The notes under the pieces: generated by a model
What the model was told of the DNA's origin: nothing
What the model saw: only the letters and a program-made list of their open reading frames with translations
Databases searched by the model: none
NCBI GenBank assembly: GCA_003225535.1
Contig: QIAL01000237.1
Coordinates: 1-38,352 of the forward strand
DNA: 38,352 nucleotides
Direction: 5' to 3'
Source: Acidobacteriota bacterium
GTDB lineage: Bacteria; Acidobacteriota; Terriglobia; Terriglobales; Acidobacteriaceae
Made by a program: the position numbers and the translations under genes
Part shown: positions 33,789 to 38,352 of the stretch, piece after piece
Numbering within the stretch: position 1 is the stretch's first letter
How the letters are laid out: each line of letters opens with the position of its first letter

Positions 33789-34514
33789 ATGAGCGACGCT
33801 AGCCAACCACTCATTCAGATTACCGATATGACGAAAGTCTTCTACACGGACGAAATCGAAACGCATGCGCTTTCGGGAGTGCACCTTTCGGTCAACAAAG
33901 GCGAGTATGTGGCCATGTCAGGACCATCGGGCTGCGGCAAGTCCACGCTGCTCTCGATTATCGGACTGCTCGACACTCCCACGGGCGGCCGCTATTTTCT
34001 GAATAACAAGGCGGTGGAGAACCTGGATTTCGCCGAGCGGGCGCGCATCCGCAACCAGGAGATCGGATTCATCTTCCAGAGTTTCAACCTGATTGGCGAT
34101 CTCACGGTTTATGAAAATGTCGAATTGCCGCTGACATACAGACAGCGCATGCCGAGCGTCGAGCGAAAAGGACGCGTCATGGAGGCGCTGGAACGCGTGG
34201 GGATGGCGCATCGCGTTCGGCATTATCCGTCGCAACTCTCGGGCGGTCAGCAGCAGCGCGTCGCAGTCGCTCGCGCACTGGGCGGGAAACCGTCAATCCT
34301 GCTGGCTGACGAACCTACAGGAAATTTGGATTCGCGCAACGGCGAAGCCGTGATGGAACTGCTCGCGGATTTGCACCGTGAGGGCGCAACCATCTGCATG
34401 GTGACGCATGATCCCCGCTTCGCCAAGCATGCGCAGCGGGAAGTGCATCTCTTCGACGGCAAGGTCGTGGCCGAAGAAGAACTCAAGAAGCTGTTGGCGG
34501 ATGTAGGCGCATGA
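33789..34514 (+). CDS. ABC transporter ATP-binding protein, MacB/LolD type
   Basis: Cytoplasmic ATPase that powers the permease encoded next. 241 residues: Walker [10 protein letters not shown] at 45-53, Q-loop IFQSFN (95-100), signature [14 protein letters not shown] at 150-163, Walker B ILLADEP at 170-176 followed by TGNLDS, and H-loop MVTHD. The start [14 protein letters not shown] lies 33 bases after the adaptor stop. Its stop overlaps the permease ATG in ATGA (34511-34514). The family exports lipoproteins, macrolides or peptides, or does mechanotransmission without bulk transport. Confidence 0.95.
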   Translation: MSDASQPLIQITDMTKVFYTDEIETHALSGVHLSVNKGEYVAMSGPSGCGKSTLLSIIGLLDTPTGGRYFLNNKAVENLDFAERARIRNQEIGFIFQSFNLIGDLTVYENVELPLTYRQRMPSVERKGRVMEALERVGMAHRVRHYPSQLSGGQQQRVAVARALGGKPSILLADEPTGNLDSRNGEAVMELLADLHREGATICMVTHDPRFAKHAQREVHLFDGKVVAEEELKKLLADVGA

Positions 34515-36970
34515 ACCGCCTGCTTCAAGACCTTCGTTTTGCCTTGCGGCAGTTGCTGAAGAGCCCCGGCTTCAGCGCAGTTGCAGTACTGACGCTGGCA
34601 CTCGGAATCGGCGCGAACACCGCAATTTTCAGCGTTGTAAATGGAGTATTGCTCCGTCCTCTTCCGTTCAAAGATCCCGACCAGATCGTTCGAGTCTGGC
34701 ACACGCCGCCGGCGAAGAGTTTTCCCGGGATCCTCACCTTTTCCGTGTCGGCCGCGAATTATTTCGACTGGCAACGAGACAACCACGTTTTCGAGCGGAT
34801 GGCGATCTACAACTACCGCGGCTTCACGCTCACTAGCGCTGCGCAGCCGCAGCAAGTCGACGCTAGCGCCGTCAGTTCCGGCTTTTTTGAAACGCTCGGA
34901 GTTGCCCCTTTGCTGGGGCGCGTTTTCTCCCCCGAAGAAGACCAACCGGGGCACACAAATGTGGTTGTCCTGAGTCACCGGTTCTGGCAGGAGCACTTTG
35001 GTGCGGATCCAAACCTTGTCGGCCACATCATCGCGATGGACGGAAGGAATTTCCTGGTCGCGGGAGTGATGTCCGAAGGTTTCCGGTTCCCGGATTTTGG
35101 TCAGCTTCAGATTCAGATGTGGACGCCGATGGGGTGGACTGACCAAGAACGGGCGGTGCGTGGCGAGCACCACTCGGTTGTGATTGCGCGGCTTAAATCC
35201 GGTGTCGATGTGAAACAGGCCCAGGCTGAGATGAACACTATCTCAAGCCGCCTCGAGCAGCTCTTTCCGGCTGACGACAAGGGATGGGGAGCCCGGGTTG
35301 TGCCGCTCCAAAAAGATATGGTCAGCGATGTTCGCCCTGCACTGCTCGTGTTGCTGGGTGCGGTTGCATTTGTCCTGTTGATCGCGTGTGCGAATGTGGC
35401 CAATCTTGCCCTGGCCAGGACATTCAGCCGTCACAAGGAAATTGCCATTCGTAGCGCTCTGGGAGCGAGCTCGATGCGCGTGCTCCGCCAGATTCTGACC
35501 GAGTCCGTACTGTTGGCAGCGATCGGCGGCACGCTTGGATTAATCCTCGCCCCTTCGGGTGAGCGTTTCATCTTGTCATTTCTTGCAAATCAGATGCCCG
35601 ATGCCGTTACAGTGCGCCTGGACCTGATAGTTCTGGCATTCACGGCTTGCATTTCAGTGCTCACCGGAATCTTTGCCGGAGTCCTTCCCGCCATGCGGCT
35701 TGCGAACTCCGACGTCAACCAGGCCCTGAAACAGGGGTTGGGCCGAACCGATGTGAGTTCTGGCGGCCACCGGACGCGCAGCATTCTAGTCGTTGCCGAG
35801 GTTGCGCTTTCAATCGTTCTGCTGGTTGGCGCAGGACTGATGATCCGCAGTTTTCAACACCTGCAACGTGTCGCTCCCGGGTTTGAGTCTCACGGCGTTC
35901 TCACCATGACGCCTGCGATCGCTCGCGCAAAATTTGCTCTACCCATCGAACAAGTCAACTTCTTCGAACAAGTGCTGCAGCGGGTGCGAGCGCTCCCGAG
36001 CGTGCAAGCCGCTGGCCTTGTCGACGATGTTCCTCTAGACAACGGTGGCTCGCATCAGCCCATCGCGATCGAAGGCCAGCCCGAAGTGGCGATGGCCGAT
36101 CAGCCCGAAGTCGATGTCCGATTGATCAGCGCCGGCTACCTGCGATCGATGCACATCCCTTTGCTGCGAGGACGCGATTTCGGCGATCAGGACGTCAACG
36201 ATAGACCGGCCTCGATTCTGATCAGCGAATCAATGGCGCGGCGTTTCTGGCGTGGCGAGGATCCCCTTGGCAAACGTCTAACGCTGACGTTCTCTCCCAA
36301 GCACGTTCGTGAAGTCGTAGGGGTAGTTGGAGACGTGAAGCTCGACAGTCTGGACCAGGAGCGCCCTTCAACGACGATTTACGTGCCCTTGGATCAGCTC
36401 GGCTCGACTGGGGAATCCAACTTTAGTTCTTTTCCCATGACACTGGTTGTGCGCACTGCCACGACTCCCGGCAGCATGGTTTCCGCTGTCACCAATGCGA
36501 TCCACGAAGTGGATGGCACAGTTCCTGTTCGCGATGTCTTCACCATGGATGACGTAGTCACCAAATCCCTGTCGCAATCGCGATTCAACACGCTGCTGCT
36601 GGGCGTATTCGCCGGGCTGGCGCTGCTGCTGGCAGCCATTGGCATTTACAGCGTGCTCTCGTACAGCGTCAGGCAACGGGTGCCGGAAATTGGAATCAGG
36701 CTGGCTCTCGGTGCGCGCATGACAGATGTGTTGCGCATGGTCGTAATCGAAGGAATGAAACCGACACTGCTCGGGGTCGCGATCGGCTTGGCAGCAGCGC
36801 TCGCTATGGGACGGCTGGTCGCAAGTCTCATCTTCCAGGTCAAACCAACGGATCCGACGACCTTCCTTGCTGTGGCTGCCTTGTTGGCGTTAATCGCGTT
36901 GCTCGCTTGCGTCATTCCTGCCTACCGGGCGAGCAAGGTCAACCCAGTGGTGGCGTTGCGGAACGAGTAA
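34511..36970 (+). CDS. MacB-like ABC permease, acidobacterial duplicated (ADOP) type
   Basis: 819-residue inner-membrane permease that has two MacB/FtsX units in a single chain. Unit one: helix [20 protein letters not shown] (about 25-44), a periplasmic MacB-PCD domain (about 50-270) and three helices at 285-410 ([20 protein letters not shown], followed by [20 protein letters not shown]). Unit two: helix [20 protein letters not shown], a second PCD and helices to the end, closing with [18 protein letters not shown]. The duplicated layout is known mainly from acidobacteria. It overlaps the ATPase gene by four bases, so the partner is clear. Substrate is unknown. Confidence 0.93.
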   Translation: MNRLLQDLRFALRQLLKSPGFSAVAVLTLALGIGANTAIFSVVNGVLLRPLPFKDPDQIVRVWHTPPAKSFPGILTFSVSAANYFDWQRDNHVFERMAIYNYRGFTLTSAAQPQQVDASAVSSGFFETLGVAPLLGRVFSPEEDQPGHTNVVVLSHRFWQEHFGADPNLVGHIIAMDGRNFLVAGVMSEGFRFPDFGQLQIQMWTPMGWTDQERAVRGEHHSVVIARLKSGVDVKQAQAEMNTISSRLEQLFPADDKGWGARVVPLQKDMVSDVRPALLVLLGAVAFVLLIACANVANLALARTFSRHKEIAIRSALGASSMRVLRQILTESVLLAAIGGTLGLILAPSGERFILSFLANQMPDAVTVRLDLIVLAFTACISVLTGIFAGVLPAMRLANSDVNQALKQGLGRTDVSSGGHRTRSILVVAEVALSIVLLVGAGLMIRSFQHLQRVAPGFESHGVLTMTPAIARAKFALPIEQVNFFEQVLQRVRALPSVQAAGLVDDVPLDNGGSHQPIAIEGQPEVAMADQPEVDVRLISAGYLRSMHIPLLRGRDFGDQDVNDRPASILISESMARRFWRGEDPLGKRLTLTFSPKHVREVVGVVGDVKLDSLDQERPSTTIYVPLDQLGSTGESNFSSFPMTLVVRTATTPGSMVSAVTNAIHEVDGTVPVRDVFTMDDVVTKSLSQSRFNTLLLGVFAGLALLLAAIGIYSVLSYSVRQRVPEIGIRLALGARMTDVLRMVVIEGMKPTLLGVAIGLAAALAMGRLVASLIFQVKPTDPTTFLAVAALLALIALLACVIPAYRASKVNPVVALRNE

Positions 36971-37007
36971 TCGCAAGGCCAGCGAACGCTGGGGATGGGG
37001 TGCAAAC

Positions 37008-37244
37008 ATGAGAGACCTGCTCCAAGACGCACGTTTCGCCTTGCGGCATTTCCGCAAGAACAAAACGTTCACGGAGAGCGCTATGACTACACTGGCGTTG
37101 GCCCTGGGCGCCAATACCGCAATCTTCTCCGTGGTTGAGACAGTTTTGCTGGCGTCACTCCCCTATCAATATAAACAGGTCGATCGCATCCCAGCGATGC
37201 GTGCGGGAAAAGTCGATCCGATGGTAGCGCTGCGGTACGAATGA
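37008..37244 (+). pseudogene. Internally deleted ADOP permease fossil (78 residues)
   Basis: The reading frame joins both ends of a permease: residues 1 to about 59 correspond to the N-terminus ([40 protein letters not shown]), and residues 61-78 (IPAMRAGKVDPMVALRYE) to the extreme C-terminus (compare [18 protein letters not shown] of the gene before). About 740 residues are missing, yet the frame is preserved. The junction is near 37180-37192 (QVDR-IPAM). The start keeps GGGG before the ATG. A single-helix micro-protein could still be made, but no transport function can remain. Confidence 0.8.
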
Positions 37245-37260
37245 GGAAAGTGAGAAAGCG

Positions 37261-38352
37261 ATGACTGCTTTGTGGCAAGACCTGCGCTATGCTCTACGGA
37301 ATTTCCGCAACCGTCCGACCTTCGCAGCCGTGGCGATCCTTACGATCGCGATCGGCATCGGCGCGAATACAACGATATTCGGCTGGCTGCGCTCGCTGGT
37401 CCTGAATCCGTTTCCCGGAGCCACAGATCCTAACCGCATCGTAGCGATCGAGAACACCGCATCGGATGGCGAACCGCTCACCACTTCCTATCTCGACTTC
37501 CGCGACTTCCGGAACAACCTTCACCTGGTCAACTCGGTGACGGCTTATCGAGGCTATCTGTTCTCAGTGGGCGACGCGCCGAACGTGGAGCGTGCCTGGG
37601 GTGAAATGGTGTCGGGCGGCGTCTTTGACATGTTCGGTGTCAAACCGGAGGCCGGCCGCTTTTTCTCTCTCGACGAACGCGATGACGCTCAGAACGCCCA
37701 CCCGGTCGTTGTGATCAGCCACGGATATTGGAAGTCGCGCTACGGCTTGAATCCTTCCGCCATTGGAAGCACGCTGCGTGTCAATCGAACTCCGCTGACG
37801 ATCATCGGCGTGGCGCCGGACGGCTTCCACGGTACTCACGCCGGGCTGGATTATGACTTCTGGGTGCCACTCACGATGTACGGACAGATGACTCACACCG
37901 GCGTGTGGATGTTGCAGGATCGCAACACGCGCAACTTTATGCTGCTCGCCCGCCTGGCCCCGGGGATCGCTATCGAGCAGGCGCGCGGAGAAGTGCAGGC
38001 CCTTGCGAACCGTATGGCGGAAACCGATGCTGACTCTAATCTGGGAGTCGGTGCGACGGTGCTTCCAGCGTGGCAATCGCATTTCGGCACGCAGGCAATG
38101 CTGCTCACTCCTGTCGCGATCCTCATGGGCATCGGAGGCGTTGTTCTCTTAATCGTCTGCGCCAATCTAGCGAATCTATTGTTGGCTCGTGCCACCGGAC
38201 GACGGCAAGAATTCAGCGTCCGTTTGGCATTGGGAGCTCGACCCTGGCGGCTCATCACCCAACTGCTGACCGAAACGCTGCTGATGGTGCTTATCGGTTC
38301 CCTGTTCGGTCTGATCCTGGCGAATTGGCTGGGAGGTGCCCTGCGCTGGCTG
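37261..38352 (+). CDS. MacB-like ADOP permease, partial (runs off the window)
   Basis: 364 codons are present and open to the end. The start MTALWQDLRYALRNFRNRPT follows GAGAAAG. Helix VAILTIAIGIGANTTIFGWL is followed by a MacB-PCD domain (about 50-270, with YLDFRDFRNNLH, VERAWGEMVSGGVFDMFGV and VVVISHGYWKSRYGLNPSAI) and the first FtsX-type helices (AILMGIGGVVLLIVCANLAN, then LLLARATGRRQEFSVRLALG, TLLMVLIGSLFGLILANWL). It is the third permease in a row in this operon, with only one ATPase. Its second unit lies beyond the window. The paralogue differs clearly from the gene at 34511, so the copies are not recent. Confidence 0.92.
   Translation, partial: MTALWQDLRYALRNFRNRPTFAAVAILTIAIGIGANTTIFGWLRSLVLNPFPGATDPNRIVAIENTASDGEPLTTSYLDFRDFRNNLHLVNSVTAYRGYLFSVGDAPNVERAWGEMVSGGVFDMFGVKPEAGRFFSLDERDDAQNAHPVVVISHGYWKSRYGLNPSAIGSTLRVNRTPLTIIGVAPDGFHGTHAGLDYDFWVPLTMYGQMTHTGVWMLQDRNTRNFMLLARLAPGIAIEQARGEVQALANRMAETDADSNLGVGATVLPAWQSHFGTQAMLLTPVAILMGIGGVVLLIVCANLANLLLARATGRRQEFSVRLALGARPWRLITQLLTETLLMVLIGSLFGLILANWLGGALRWL

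Overview
The window looks like chromosomal DNA of an acidobacterium (class Terriglobia or close to it). This is inferred from gene content, not from a marker gene. The signs are an Oar-type TonB receptor with an N-terminal carboxypeptidase-regulatory-like domain, a CRTAC1-type FG-GAP/UnbV protein between TPR proteins, large MacB-like permeases typical of acidobacteria, DUF6335-type acidic proteins and a treX-treZ-treY cluster. The TamA/TamB pair shows that the cell has an outer membrane.

Region 1 (1-11034) is a glycan-use locus. It holds a Tat-exported GH127 (beta-L-arabinofuranosidase-type) enzyme on the plus strand. On the minus strand are a TPR protein, an FG-GAP/ASPIC-UnbV protein, a TonB-dependent receptor and a second TPR protein, listed here in their direction of transcription. 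Three places in it carry the same layout: a perfect TTGACA -35 box, a -10 box, and a LacI/GalR-type operator centred on AAACG just downstream. Two of these promoters serve the GH127 gene and the receptor. The third (9248-9302) points at only a 48-codon ORF or an RNA. No LacI-family regulator lies in the window.

Region 2 (11035-12290) is a small scrapyard: an MFS transporter remnant, a Lys-rich/acidic DUF6335-type gene that appears leaderless, and an orphan 3' end of a tRNA gene. Region 3 (12291-22390) holds envelope and housekeeping genes: a YihY/BrkB membrane protein, tamB and tamA (TamA with an unusually long POTRA arm), two DUF3147 membrane proteins behind an inorganic pyrophosphatase, and a second DUF6335-like gene.

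Region 4 (22390-25061) has a broken Gfo/Idh/MocA oxidoreductase behind a small Cys-rich metal-binding protein, divergent from an AI-2E-family transporter. Region 5 (25229-32258) is glgX/treX, treZ and treY, which together can turn glycogen or maltodextrin into trehalose. Region 6 (32464-end) is a MacB-type export operon: an HlyD-like adaptor, an ATPase and a full-length permease, then an internally deleted permease fossil and a further permease cut by the window edge. It is preceded by a candidate sigma-54 promoter with an upstream palindrome.

No rRNA, intact tRNA, CRISPR array, IS element or phage gene was seen.
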